Shown here: positions 6,512 through 13,885 of the stretch, in pieces | How the letters are laid out: each line of letters begins with the position of its first letter | How positions within the stretch are numbered: the stretch's first letter is position 1 | DNA from: Spirochaetia bacterium | GTDB taxonomy: Bacteria; Spirochaetota; Spirochaetia; Treponematales; Breznakiellaceae | NCBI GenBank assembly: GCA_025997675.1 | Contig: BNUX01000077.1 | Location: 1-14,298 of the forward strand | Direction of reading: 5' to 3' | DNA: 14,298 nt | Position numbers and translations under genes: made by a program | The notes under the pieces: model-generated | Seen by the model: the letters and a program-made list of their open reading frames with translations, nothing else | Told to the model about the DNA's origin: nothing | Databases searched by the model: none

Positions 6512-6546
6512 CACTATTTTAGCAGCAATACTATCTTTTTAGATAG
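6505..6546 (+). other. Two small inverted repeats before the binding-protein gene
   Basis: AAAATAG (6505-6511) / CTATTTT (6514-6520) spans the stop codon of the previous gene. CTATCT (6531-6536) / AGATAG (6541-6546) surrounds TTTT. They lie in the only A/T-rich gap of the operon, just before the GAGGAGG ribosome-binding site. They could be an operator, an RNA processing site or a weak attenuator. I see no convincing -35/-10 pair here. Confidence 0.35.
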
Positions 6547-6573
6547 ATTGTATAGATTTGAGGAGGAGACAGT

Positions 6574-7632
6574 ATGAGAAAGTTACTAACGGTTCTGTTG
6601 ATCTGCTTGCCCCTGTGTTTTGTAAACGCCGGCGGCAACCAGCAAGCCCCTGCCAAAAAGTCAGGCGCCTTCAAGGTTTTGCTTATTTCAAACCTTGAGG
6701 GTGACAAGTCTTTTGCCGATTCCGCTATCCTGGGTGCAAAAAAAGCCATCCAGGATTTTGGGGTCGAAATTTCCTATTCCCAGTCCGGTGATCCGGCGGA
6801 ATATGAAAACCAGGTTATAACCGGCGCTGAAGAAGGGTACGACCTGGTGGTAGCCGCCGCATCCCAGTGGCAGGACGCCATCGAGAAGCATTGCGCGTCC
6901 TATCCCAACGTTATGTTCGGCATCACCGATACGAACGCCAAGGGGGACAACGTGGTTTCGGTTACCTTTGCCCAGAACCAGGGGTCATTCCTGGCGGGGG
7001 CCGCTGCGGCGATGTTCACCACCATGACCCAGTTCAAGAACGTGAACCCCGAAGCAACCATCGGCTGGGTCGGCGGCGTTGATATTCCCGCCCTGCGGGA
7101 CTTCTTCATCGGCTATACCGAGGGAGCCAAGTACATCAACCCCAATATCAAGATCCTCCAGTCCTTCGCGGGGAACTGGTATGATCCCCTCAAGGGTAAG
7201 GAACTGACCACCGCCATGTACGAGCAGGGCGCGGACGTTGTCATGAACGTCGCCTCCGCCACCGGTGTGGGCATCCTGGAATCCGCCAGGGAAAATAGCC
7301 GGTACGCCATCGGGGTGGACATGAACCAGGATGGGGAGCAACCCGGGGCTATCCTTACCTCGATGCTGAAAGAAAACGGCCAGGGTGTGTATTACATCAT
7401 CAAGAAAGCGGTGGAGGAGAAGAAGTTCACCGACAACCCGCGCATTTACATGGACCTGCAATATGGCGGGGTCGATCTGACCGACATGAGTACCCTCAAG
7501 GGTTTCTGCAATGCCGAGCAGAAGGCGCTGCTTGATACGATTCTTGCCAAGATCGCCCAGATCAAGGCGGATATCGCATCCGGTAAGATCGTGGTATCCA
7601 ACTACGAAGGATACGGCCCTAACGCCAAGTAA
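6574..7632 (+). CDS. BMP/PnrA-family nucleoside-binding protein of ABC importer
   Basis: A 352-aa extracytoplasmic substrate-binding protein of the basic membrane protein family. Known members such as Treponema pallidum PnrA (TmpC) bind purine nucleosides. Family segments are in order: LLISNLEGDKSFADSA (35-50, matching the usual DKSFNQS), an NQGSFLAGAAAA segment, GWVGGVDIPALRDFFIGYTEGAKY and a VGVDMNQDG-like region (IGVDMNQDGEQPG). The start at 6574 follows GAGGAGG. The export signal is odd: after a hydrophobic core the sequence is PLCFVNAGGNQ. The usual lipobox Cys before GGN is missing and a V-N-A signal peptidase I site is present instead; LPLC is a poor lipobox because of Leu at -1. The ATPase and permeases follow, so this is the binding protein of that importer. 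Confidence 0.9.
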   Translation: MRKLLTVLLICLPLCFVNAGGNQQAPAKKSGAFKVLLISNLEGDKSFADSAILGAKKAIQDFGVEISYSQSGDPAEYENQVITGAEEGYDLVVAAASQWQDAIEKHCASYPNVMFGITDTNAKGDNVVSVTFAQNQGSFLAGAAAAMFTTMTQFKNVNPEATIGWVGGVDIPALRDFFIGYTEGAKYINPNIKILQSFAGNWYDPLKGKELTTAMYEQGADVVMNVASATGVGILESARENSRYAIGVDMNQDGEQPGAILTSMLKENGQGVYYIIKKAVEEKKFTDNPRIYMDLQYGGVDLTDMSTLKGFCNAEQKALLDTILAKIAQIKADIASGKIVVSNYEGYGPNAK

Positions 7633-7640
7633 GCGGGACG

Positions 7641-7658
7641 GGGGGGCTCCGGCCCCCT
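7641..7658 (+). other. GC-rich intercistronic hairpin
   Basis: GGGGGC (7642-7647) pairs with GCCCCC (7652-7657) across a TCCG loop, with a possible extra G-U pair. It lies between the binding-protein and ATPase genes and has no T run. Such hairpins often protect the upstream message and allow more binding protein than transporter; that role is inferred. Confidence 0.5.
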
Positions 7659-7687
7659 CTGGCTCCCGTAGGTTTGCTGGAGGTACA

Positions 7688-9208
7688 GTGAAACAATACG
7701 CCGTAGCAATGTCGGGGATTGAAAAGTATTTCGGTCCCGTCCATGCGGTTAGTAACGCATCGTTTAACCTCATTTCCGGGGAGATACATTCCCTGATCGG
7801 TGAAAACGGCGCGGGAAAATCCACCATGATGAAACTGCTCTACGGCATGTACCCCATTGACGACGGGAGCATCTCCATTGACGGGGAAACCATGGGGCCC
7901 CTGACGCCGAAGATCGCCATTGAGCATGGGATCGGTATGGTGCACCAGGAGTTCATGCTGGTCAACGAACTTACGGTGATGGAAAACATCATCCTGGGTT
8001 TTGAACCCCGGAAGGGCCCCCTGATTGACTTTGTAAAAGCCCGGGAAAAGATCCGGGAGTATATTGAAAAATACAATATGGATGTGCAGATAAACAAGCG
8101 CATCAACCAGATAAGTGTGGGGGAATCCCAGCGGGTGGAGATCATCAAGATTTTGTCCCGGGGGGCCAACACGATCATCCTGGATGAACCCACCGGGGTA
8201 CTGACCCCTCAGGAAGCCCGGAAGCTCTTCGAGATACTGAGGAACCTCAAGGCTGCGGGAAAATCAATCATTTTTATTTCCCACAAATTAAATGAAGTAA
8301 TGGATATATCCGACCGCATCACGGTTATGCGGCACAGTAATGTTATCGAAACGGTAAACAAGCAGGATACCAACGCCCGGGAACTGTCAAAGATGATGGT
8401 TGGCCGGGAAGTTTTTCTAAATATTAAACGTACCCAGGCAAAGATCGGCGATCCGGTGCTGACCGTGGATAATCTTTGGACCTCCGGTGAAAAGGAGCTT
8501 TCCAAGATACGGGGCATTTCCTTTAATGTCCGGGCCGGGGAGATTGTCGGCGTGGCCGGTGTTGACGGGAACGGGCAGAGTGAAATGGTGGAAGCCATAA
8601 CGGGGCTGCGGGAGGTGGAACGCGGGGCCATCACCCTTGCGGGGGTGAATATCACCAACCGTTCCACCCGTTTTATCCGCAAGGCGGGGCTGACCCATAT
8701 TCCGGAGGACCGTAACACCCGGGGACTGAACCGCATGGCGTCGGTGGCGGATAACCTGGTGGTAAACCGTATTTATAACAAGCCCTTCAGTAAATTCGGG
8801 TTTATCATAGACAGGAAAGCTATTAACTCCTATTCGGAGGAACTGATACAGAAATACGATGTGCGGCCCCCAAAGGCGGAGATGCTTACCACCCATTTTT
8901 CCGGGGGAAACGCCCAAAAGGTCGTGGTGGCCCGGGAAGTAGCCGAGTCAACCAAGCTCCTCATCGCATCCCAGCCTAGTCGGGGGATTGATGTGGGGGC
9001 CATTGAATCGATCCGTACCATCCTGCAGGAAGTAAAATCCCGGGGGATCGGCGTCCTTTTGGTTTCCGTTGAGTTGGAGGAAGTTTTGAGTTTATCAGAC
9101 CGGATTGTGGTATTAAGCGAGGGAAACATTGTGGGCATCCTGCCGGTGGAAGAGGCCAACGAGGAAAACCTGGGAATGATGATGCTTTCCGGCGGAGGCG
9201 CGTCATGA
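7688..9208 (+). CDS. Nucleoside ABC transporter ATP-binding protein (two ABC domains)
   Basis: A 506-aa fused double ATPase, the usual form in BMP-type nucleoside importers (NupA/YufO-like). Domain 1 has Walker A GENGAGKST, Q-loop HQEFM, signature SVGESQRVE, Walker B IILDEPTG and switch His in FISHK. Domain 2 has a degenerate Walker A (GVDGNGQSE), PEDRNTRGL, signature FSGGNAQK and a Walker B-like IASQPSRGID lacking the Asp-Glu pair. Glu replaces the switch His (VSVELEEVL). Such asymmetry is common in this family, so domain 1 probably does most of the hydrolysis. The GTG start at 7688 is chosen because GGAGG (7679-7683) lies four bases upstream and it gives the family length; the next ATG at 7709 lacks a ribosome-binding site. 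The stop overlaps the permease start by four bases. Confidence 0.92.
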   Translation: MKQYAVAMSGIEKYFGPVHAVSNASFNLISGEIHSLIGENGAGKSTMMKLLYGMYPIDDGSISIDGETMGPLTPKIAIEHGIGMVHQEFMLVNELTVMENIILGFEPRKGPLIDFVKAREKIREYIEKYNMDVQINKRINQISVGESQRVEIIKILSRGANTIILDEPTGVLTPQEARKLFEILRNLKAAGKSIIFISHKLNEVMDISDRITVMRHSNVIETVNKQDTNARELSKMMVGREVFLNIKRTQAKIGDPVLTVDNLWTSGEKELSKIRGISFNVRAGEIVGVAGVDGNGQSEMVEAITGLREVERGAITLAGVNITNRSTRFIRKAGLTHIPEDRNTRGLNRMASVADNLVVNRIYNKPFSKFGFIIDRKAINSYSEELIQKYDVRPPKAEMLTTHFSGGNAQKVVVAREVAESTKLLIASQPSRGIDVGAIESIRTILQEVKSRGIGVLLVSVELEEVLSLSDRIVVLSEGNIVGILPVEEANEENLGMMMLSGGGAS

Positions 9209-10284
9209 TCCAAAACATTGGGTTTAAACAACTCTGGCGGGATAATTATGTGGGCATACGGAAGGTGGCGCTGACACTATTGCTGTCCCTTGGCTTAAGC
9301 ATCCTCCTGGTGCTGCTTTTTACCAAGGATAATCCCTTCACCGTTTTCGGCTCCCTCTTGCGGGGCGCCCTGGTGGGGAAGCGGAACATCGGAACCACCC
9401 TTGCCTCCACCACAACCCTGCTGCTCAACGCCATCGCCTTTTCCATCGCCAACAACGCAGGCTTTTTTAACACCGGCATCGATGGTGATATGTATATGGG
9501 CGCCCTGGCCGCCACCCTGGTGGGCATTTACGGTCAGGGGATTCCGGCGCCTATCCTGGTGACCCTTTGTGTCCTCGCCGCCCTTGCCGCAGGGATGCTG
9601 TGGGCGCTGATTCCGGGGCTCCTGAACGTGCACCTCAACGCCAACGTTATCTGCGTATGTATCATGATGAATTCGGTGGCCAATTATATTTGTAACTTCT
9701 TTGTGGTGGGCCCCCTATCCGCGGGAAAGACCGTACCCCAGTCCAAGGACGTGGCGGTGCGCTTTGTCCAGATCCTTCCCCCAAGCCGTCTTAATATCGG
9801 TATATTTTTTGCAATCCTAATCTGGATACTGGTCCTCTGGGTAATCACCAAAACTACCCTGGGGTATGAACTTAAAACCCTGGGACAGAACTCCCTGCAC
9901 GCCCAATACGCAGGTTTCAATTACAAAATGAGCGGCCTCAAGGCAATGATGATAAGCGGCGCCATTTCCGGTTTCGCCGGCTGCATTGAGATCCTGGGTA
10001 ACTACGGGTACTTCCTCAACGAGTTTGCCTCCGGCCTCGGCTCACGGGGGCTTTTAGCCGCCCTGATCGTACGCTGTAATATATGGCTCCTGCCTATTGC
10101 CGCGTTCTTCATCGCCGCCCTGTCCTCCGGTTCGATTACCATGCAGGCAATGACCAAGGTTCCCAAATCCCTGGCGGATACCCTCACCGCCCTGTTCATC
10201 ATCCTGGCCACCATGGAAACACTGTTTCTGTTTGACAAGCGTAAAAAAAAGCCCTCCGCCGCTAAGGGGGATGCCCATGGATAG
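9205..10284 (+). CDS. Nucleoside ABC transporter permease 1 (BPD_transp_2)
   Basis: A 359-aa inner-membrane permease of the branched-chain-transport-like class used by BMP-type nucleoside importers. About nine hydrophobic segments are visible, starting with residues 21-40 and ending with 322-343, and then a basic cytoplasmic tail (KRKKKPSAAK). The family region around residues 85-105 reads NNAGFFNTGIDGDMYMG, corresponding to the usual N-x-G-x-E-G-Q-x-x-M-G; Asp replaces Glu, a mild change. The coupling-helix region is around residue 218-245 (GYELKTLGQN). The start overlaps the ATPase stop as ATGA, and its end overlaps the next permease gene by eight bases, showing translational coupling. It should pair with permease 2 to form the transmembrane channel. 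Confidence 0.9.
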   Translation: MIQNIGFKQLWRDNYVGIRKVALTLLLSLGLSILLVLLFTKDNPFTVFGSLLRGALVGKRNIGTTLASTTTLLLNAIAFSIANNAGFFNTGIDGDMYMGALAATLVGIYGQGIPAPILVTLCVLAALAAGMLWALIPGLLNVHLNANVICVCIMMNSVANYICNFFVVGPLSAGKTVPQSKDVAVRFVQILPPSRLNIGIFFAILIWILVLWVITKTTLGYELKTLGQNSLHAQYAGFNYKMSGLKAMMISGAISGFAGCIEILGNYGYFLNEFASGLGSRGLLAALIVRCNIWLLPIAAFFIAALSSGSITMQAMTKVPKSLADTLTALFIILATMETLFLFDKRKKKPSAAKGDAHG

Positions 10285-11212
10285 CCGGACCCTTGAGATT
10301 ATCACCAATGTCTTTTCCCCTTCCCTGCTCTATGCATCCCTGCGGGTTTCAACGCCAATTATGTATGCGGGGCTCTGCGCCGCCATGACCCAGCAGGCGG
10401 GGATACTGAACCTGGGCACCGAGGGGATCATGCTCATGGGGGCCTTTTTAGCGGTGGCCTTCGGGTATCTTACGGGAAGCTGGCTCTGGGGTATATTCGC
10501 CGCCATGATGGGGGGGATGTTCATTGCGGGCTGGCTTGCGGTGGCAAATCTGCGGTACCGGGCGTTTATGCCCGCCGTGTGTACCGGCATGAACCTCTTT
10601 GTCCTCGCCTTTACCCGATTCCTCTTAGAATCCCTCTTTAAGGTACAGGGGACCTTTATCAGCCCCCGGATACCCTCTATTCCCCGCATCAAATTCGACA
10701 ATATCCCTATCCTCAGTAACTATTTCAATAACTGGTGCCTTACGGAATGGCTGGTGCTGGTGATTGTTCCCCTCACCTGGTTTGTGATCTTCAAAACCAC
10801 CTGGGGTCTGCGGGTACGCTCGGTGGGGAAGATGGAACTGGCGGCTCAAACGGCGGGGATCAACGTGGAGTCCTATAAGTACCAGGCGATCCTGGTGTCC
10901 GGCCTTTTAGGGGGGCTCGCCGGGGCGCACCTTTCCCTGGGCTACAGTAATATGTTTGTCCAGGGCATGACCAATAACCGGGGGTTCATGGGGGTTGCGG
11001 CCATGTGGTTCGGCGGCGCCCATCCGGTGTATACGGTCCTGGGGGCCTACATCTTCGGCTTCTTTGATTCCACCGGCTCCCGCTTACAGCCCTACGGATT
11101 CCCCTCACAGTTTGTGCTGGCCATTCCCTATTTCATCACCGTGGTTATCCTTGCCATCGTCATGGCGATACAGATACATCGGGACAAACGGCAGAAGAGT
11201 TCCCTGCATTAG
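10277..11212 (+). CDS. Nucleoside ABC transporter permease 2 (BPD_transp_2)
   Basis: A 311-aa inner-membrane permease, partner of the preceding one. It has the canonical family motif GILNLGTEGIMLMGAF near residues 35-52, a coupling segment TTWGLRVRSVGK, and the conserved late segment NNRGFMGVAAMWFGG. About eight to nine hydrophobic segments are visible, followed by a basic tail (HRDKRQKSSLH). The start at 10277 is preferred over the ATG at 10271 because AAGGGGG (10264-10270) is then six bases upstream. The gene overlaps the end of permease 1 by eight bases and is followed 12 bases later by the 5'-nucleotidase gene. Confidence 0.9.
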   Translation: MDSRTLEIITNVFSPSLLYASLRVSTPIMYAGLCAAMTQQAGILNLGTEGIMLMGAFLAVAFGYLTGSWLWGIFAAMMGGMFIAGWLAVANLRYRAFMPAVCTGMNLFVLAFTRFLLESLFKVQGTFISPRIPSIPRIKFDNIPILSNYFNNWCLTEWLVLVIVPLTWFVIFKTTWGLRVRSVGKMELAAQTAGINVESYKYQAILVSGLLGGLAGAHLSLGYSNMFVQGMTNNRGFMGVAAMWFGGAHPVYTVLGAYIFGFFDSTGSRLQPYGFPSQFVLAIPYFITVVILAIVMAIQIHRDKRQKSSLH

Positions 11213-11224
11213 AAGGAGAGGATC

Positions 11225-12754
11225 ATGAAGTCCATAGCGAAACTTTTATCCATAGCGGCGCTGCTGTCTTTGGCAGTTTTTCCCCTGTTTGCCGAGCCGG
11301 TAACCTATGAACTGACCCTGCTCCATACCAACGACCACCACGGTTCCATCCTTCCCAACGGCGGGCAGGGGGGCCTTGCGGAAGTGGCGGCCTATATCAA
11401 GGCGGTAAAGGCAACCAATCCCCAGGTTCTTCTGGTGGACGCCGGGGACATCAATACCGGCAGCGCCCTTTCCAATATGTTTTCCGCCGAGCCCGATATC
11501 CTGGGCTATAACATCATGGGTTATGACGCGGGGATCTTCGGCAACCATGAATTCGACGGCAATCAGGAAAAGCTGCTCAGGCAGATAGGCTGGGCCGAAT
11601 TCCCCTTTGTCTCCTCCAATATCAAAACTTCCGATGGAACGTACCTGGGGGGCCACCAGTACCTGATTAAAAAATATGACGGCTTTACCCTGGGGATCTT
11701 CGGCCTTACCACCCTGCGGACAAAGATCATTGCCAGTCCCGACAAGAGCCTGACCTTTATCGACGAGATTGAAGCCGCCCGTGAAGTGGTAGACATTCTG
11801 CGGAACCGGGAAAAGGTTGATATTGTGATCGGGGTTTCCCATATCGGAAATGTGAAAGAAGCCCCGGATCATGTCATATCCCCGGAACTGGCGGCGGCGG
11901 TTCCCGGCATCGACATCATCGTGGACGGCCATTCCCACACCTATATGGAAGCGCCCGTAAAGGTGGGTTCCACGTATATTGTTTCCGCCAACGAGTGGGG
12001 AAAATATGTGGGCCACGGAAAACTTATTGTCCGGGACGGGAAGCTCCTGACCTTTACCTGGGCTCCTATCGCCATCGAACCGGACAGGGATGTGGTCAGG
12101 ATGCTGGCCCCCTATATTGAAAAGGCCAACGCCGGCCTTAAGGAAGTGGTGGGGGAAGCCGCCGAGGAATTCGTCTTTGGTAAGCGGCTTACCCGCTACC
12201 AGGAAACCGCCATTGGGAACCTGATCACCGATGCCAATGTGTGGTACTTCAAGACCCTGTATAACCAGCAGATAGATTTTGCCTTTCATAACGGCGGTAA
12301 TATCCGTGCCGGCCTTCCCAAGGGTCCGATAACCCGGGAGCAGATACTTACGGTGCTGCCCTTCGAGAACTACCTCTACATCGTGTCCCTTAAGGGCTCC
12401 GACATTCTGGAACTCTTTAAGTTTATCGGCACTATCCCCCAGGGCGCCGGGGGTTTCCCCCAGTTCTCACAGGAAGTGCGGTACACCATTGACAAGACCG
12501 AGGGGGACGGGGTTGTCAAGAACCTGACCATCGGCGGCGCGCCGGTTGATCCCGGCAGGATATACCGCTTCTGCACCAATGACTACCTCCAGGGCGGCGG
12601 CGATGGCTATGCGGTCCTGACCAAGTCGGAAAACCCCTTCAACGCCTCGCTGCTTCTGTCCTACGTGGTGGTTGAGTATGTCCGCTCTCGGGGCGGTATC
12701 ATTACCCCCTCAACGGACGGACGCCTTACGGTTATCGGCGGCGTAACGCCCTAA
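11225..12754 (+). CDS. Exported UshA-family 5'-nucleotidase
   Basis: A 509-aa secreted metallophosphoesterase that releases nucleoside and phosphate from nucleotides. A signal peptide covers about residues 1-23 (hydrophobic core, then FPLFA before EPV). The metal-binding catalytic domain shows Asp37 and His39 (HTNDHHG), Asp72/Asp75 (VDAGD), Asn107-His108-Glu109 (FGNHEFDG), His206 (VSHIG), and His236/His238 (DGHSHTY). The C-terminal nucleoside-binding domain begins near residue 300, with HNGGNIRAG (355-363), GAGGFPQFS (407-415) and TNDYLQGGGDGY (451-462). Length is close to the family norm. AAGGAGAG precedes the start. Its position directly after the importer genes suggests it feeds them nucleosides cut from external nucleotides. 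No clear terminator follows. Confidence 0.9.
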   Translation: MKSIAKLLSIAALLSLAVFPLFAEPVTYELTLLHTNDHHGSILPNGGQGGLAEVAAYIKAVKATNPQVLLVDAGDINTGSALSNMFSAEPDILGYNIMGYDAGIFGNHEFDGNQEKLLRQIGWAEFPFVSSNIKTSDGTYLGGHQYLIKKYDGFTLGIFGLTTLRTKIIASPDKSLTFIDEIEAAREVVDILRNREKVDIVIGVSHIGNVKEAPDHVISPELAAAVPGIDIIVDGHSHTYMEAPVKVGSTYIVSANEWGKYVGHGKLIVRDGKLLTFTWAPIAIEPDRDVVRMLAPYIEKANAGLKEVVGEAAEEFVFGKRLTRYQETAIGNLITDANVWYFKTLYNQQIDFAFHNGGNIRAGLPKGPITREQILTVLPFENYLYIVSLKGSDILELFKFIGTIPQGAGGFPQFSQEVRYTIDKTEGDGVVKNLTIGGAPVDPGRIYRFCTNDYLQGGGDGYAVLTKSENPFNASLLLSYVVVEYVRSRGGIITPSTDGRLTVIGGVTP

Positions 12755-12808
12755 AGAGAGGATCGCCGTAGCAAAAAGAACAACCGTTACGATAATCCTA
12801 ATGGTCAT
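12710..12808 (-). CDS. Possible 32-aa single-pass membrane peptide
   Basis: A short minus-strand reading frame behind a strong GGGAGG (12816-12821). ATG at 12808 gives seven bases of spacing; ATG at 12811 is also possible. The product begins MTIRIIVTVVLFATAILSLG, a clear transmembrane segment, and then has a short basic tail (RYAADNRKASVR). It begins a few bases after the antitoxin stop, so it could be co-transcribed with it, and its last 45 bases overlap the 3' end of the 5'-nucleotidase gene on the other strand. It resembles small hydrophobic toxins or regulatory peptides only in general shape; no family is recognised. Chance is a real alternative for so short a frame. Confidence 0.35.
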   Translation of the reverse strand: MTIRIIVTVVLFATAILSLGRYAADNRKASVR

Positions 12809-12822
12809 CATTTAACCTCCCA

Positions 12823-13053
12823 TCACATGGCGGCAGCCAGTTCTTTACGAACCAAAGCGGCTATAATCTCCTCCGGTGTCTGCCGGGTGGCAAGCGCTTT
12901 GGCGGTGATGTATTCGACAGAGAAATCGTCCACCGGTACCATTTTGAAGCCCTTCCGGGCAGTTATTCCCCGTATGGCAGGGTTTACGTTTGGCGTAGTC
13001 CGGGTCAACAATTCATCGAGAGCATCGGCTTCTTCTTCAGTCATAGCAGCCAT
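12823..13053 (-). CDS. Small antitoxin of a toxin-first module
   Basis: A 76-aa protein with an excellent ribosome-binding site (AGGAGGA before the ATG). The N-terminus TEEEADALDELL, the central GFKMVPVDDFSVEYITAKA and the C-terminal helix TPEEIIAALVRKELAAA resemble small antitoxins of Treponema in which toxin comes first and antitoxin second, as in BrnT/BrnA-type operons. I am fairly sure of the type but not of the family name. It starts ten bases after the stop of the broken toxin gene, whose promoter it presumably uses. With the toxin frameshifted, it is probably an orphan antitoxin. A possible tiny membrane peptide follows on the same strand. Confidence 0.65.
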   Translation of the reverse strand: MAAMTEEEADALDELLTRTTPNVNPAIRGITARKGFKMVPVDDFSVEYITAKALATRQTPEEIIAALVRKELAAAM

Positions 13054-13062
13054 AAGTTCCTC

Positions 13063-13298
13063 CTAATCTTGGTTTCGCAGCAAGCGGAAAGCCTTACGGC
13101 ACCGCATGGCGTGAAAAACATGAACGGTTTGTTCATCAATAAGGTTATACATGATTTCAAGTACATTACCGTGGCTATCAAAACCAGTCAGAAGATACTT
13201 GTTGTCGTATCCATCAAGGAGTCCATCAAATAGCGAATGTCGGTTTCCGCAATGCCATGTTTAAACGAAGACTCATTGAAGACATAGGTAATAAACAT
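13063..13298 (-). pseudogene. Frameshifted small toxin gene
   Basis: Two frames must be joined to read this gene. From the ATG at 13298 the first 23 codons give MFITYVFNESSFKHGIAETD followed by IRY, and that frame then runs to TGA after 36 codons. From about 13230 another frame gives FDGLLDGYDNKYLLTGFDSH, continues EIMYNLIDEQTVHVFHAMRC and ends at TAG (13063-13065). Both parts look like one small toxin of the kind that ends in VFHAMKCRK. A small deletion of a few codons with frame change near 13230 would explain it. A BrnT-like identity is suggested by toxin-first gene order and size, but is not certain. The gene should be inactive unless frameshifting occurs. Confidence 0.65.
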
Positions 13299-13305
13299 AA
13301 CCCGA

Positions 13306-13334
13306 ATTATACCCTATGACAGGGAAATTCACAA
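13306..13334 (-). promoter_or_regulatory. Sigma-70 promoter of the broken toxin-antitoxin pair
   Basis: On the minus strand: -35 TTGTGA (13329-13334), a 17-bp spacer, and a perfect -10 TATAAT (13306-13311). Transcription would begin near 13299, right at the toxin ATG (13298), so the message would be leaderless or nearly so. Confidence 0.55.
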
Positions 13335-13344
13335 GAGAACAGGC

Positions 13345-13388
13345 GCGGTCAGGAGACCGCTTGCTGCCCCTGCATGGGTCCGCTTATG
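13345..13388 (-). repeat. Hairpin-associated dispersed repeat, copy 1
   Basis: GCGGTC (13345-13350) pairs with GACCGC (13355-13360) across AGGA. It overlaps a 33-bp element (13356-13388) that matches 13908-13940 at 29 of 33 positions and ends in GGTCCGCTTATG. It lies after the aspartic-protease gene and before the toxin promoter. Confidence 0.75.
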
Positions 13389-13413
13389 GGGCGGCAGCCC
13401 TTTTGCGTTTTCT

Positions 13414-13824
13414 TCAGTCCAGTTCGTTGAGGTATTCATCGCCGTGAACACCGACGAGACAGCCCTCAACAGGGTTGGGCATAAGGTCAAGCAGTTCCAT
13501 GGCGGTGATTGAAAACAGGTTGCTTGCACCGGGGGGCGCGATGGCGGCGTCCATCTCGATTCTGCGGTCATGCCAGATGATTTCCATTGGGCTGGACACG
13601 TCCATTTGGGCGCTCTGACCGCCGGCCAGCTTGAACATTTGCTCGCCTTTCTTGCGAAGCCCTAGGCGCTCAAAAACATCTCTGGTGATGACATTCCGGT
13701 GCGCTCCGGTGTCAACCTTGAAATGCACGGTGGTTTGGCGTACTTCCGATTCTTTGATGCGCCCCCGGCTGAAATCAGATACATCATCAAGGTTCCTGAC
13801 TACTAAATCTTCATAAACGGTCAT
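13414..13824 (-). CDS. Retropepsin-like clan AA aspartic protease
   Basis: A 136-aa single-domain protein. Residues 34-46 (HFKVDTGAHRNVI) contain the Asp38-Thr39-Gly40-Ala41 active-site motif of clan AA aspartic proteases, preceded by a beta strand and followed by FERLGL, the usual loop after the flap-side helix. Near the C-terminus SNLFSITAMELLDLMPNP corresponds to the usual 'LLGMTALELLGL' segment of bacterial members. Such proteases work as homodimers, each subunit giving one Asp. No signal peptide or membrane segment is seen, so it is probably cytoplasmic. The start has GAAGGAG upstream on the minus strand. Its substrate is unknown. It is flanked by two copies of a hairpin repeat, and the gene upstream is a surface-repeat protein. 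Confidence 0.8.
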   Translation of the reverse strand: MTVYEDLVVRNLDDVSDFSRGRIKESEVRQTTVHFKVDTGAHRNVITRDVFERLGLRKKGEQMFKLAGGQSAQMDVSSPMEIIWHDRRIEMDAAIAPPGASNLFSITAMELLDLMPNPVEGCLVGVHGDEYLNELD

Positions 13825-13885
13825 ATAAGCTCCTTCGCCATGTCAGCATAGCATATATTGCCCGATATGGTACATGCCGTAAGCA

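Noticed and set aside
6528..6556. Internal promoter before the binding-protein gene
   Set aside because: TATAGA at 6551 has no -35, and its predicted start would fall within the ribosome-binding site.
7641..7658. Terminator between binding protein and ATPase
   Set aside because: It is a stable stem but no T run follows, and downstream transporter genes have no other clear promoter.
7511..7687. N-terminal extension of the ATPase
   Set aside because: It overlaps the binding-protein gene in another frame, and the GTG at 7688 with GGAGG gives the family length.
8950..9000. Mutated second Walker B in the ATPase as a novelty
   Set aside because: A degenerate second ABC domain (S-Q-P in place of D-E-P) is usual in this nucleoside-transporter family.
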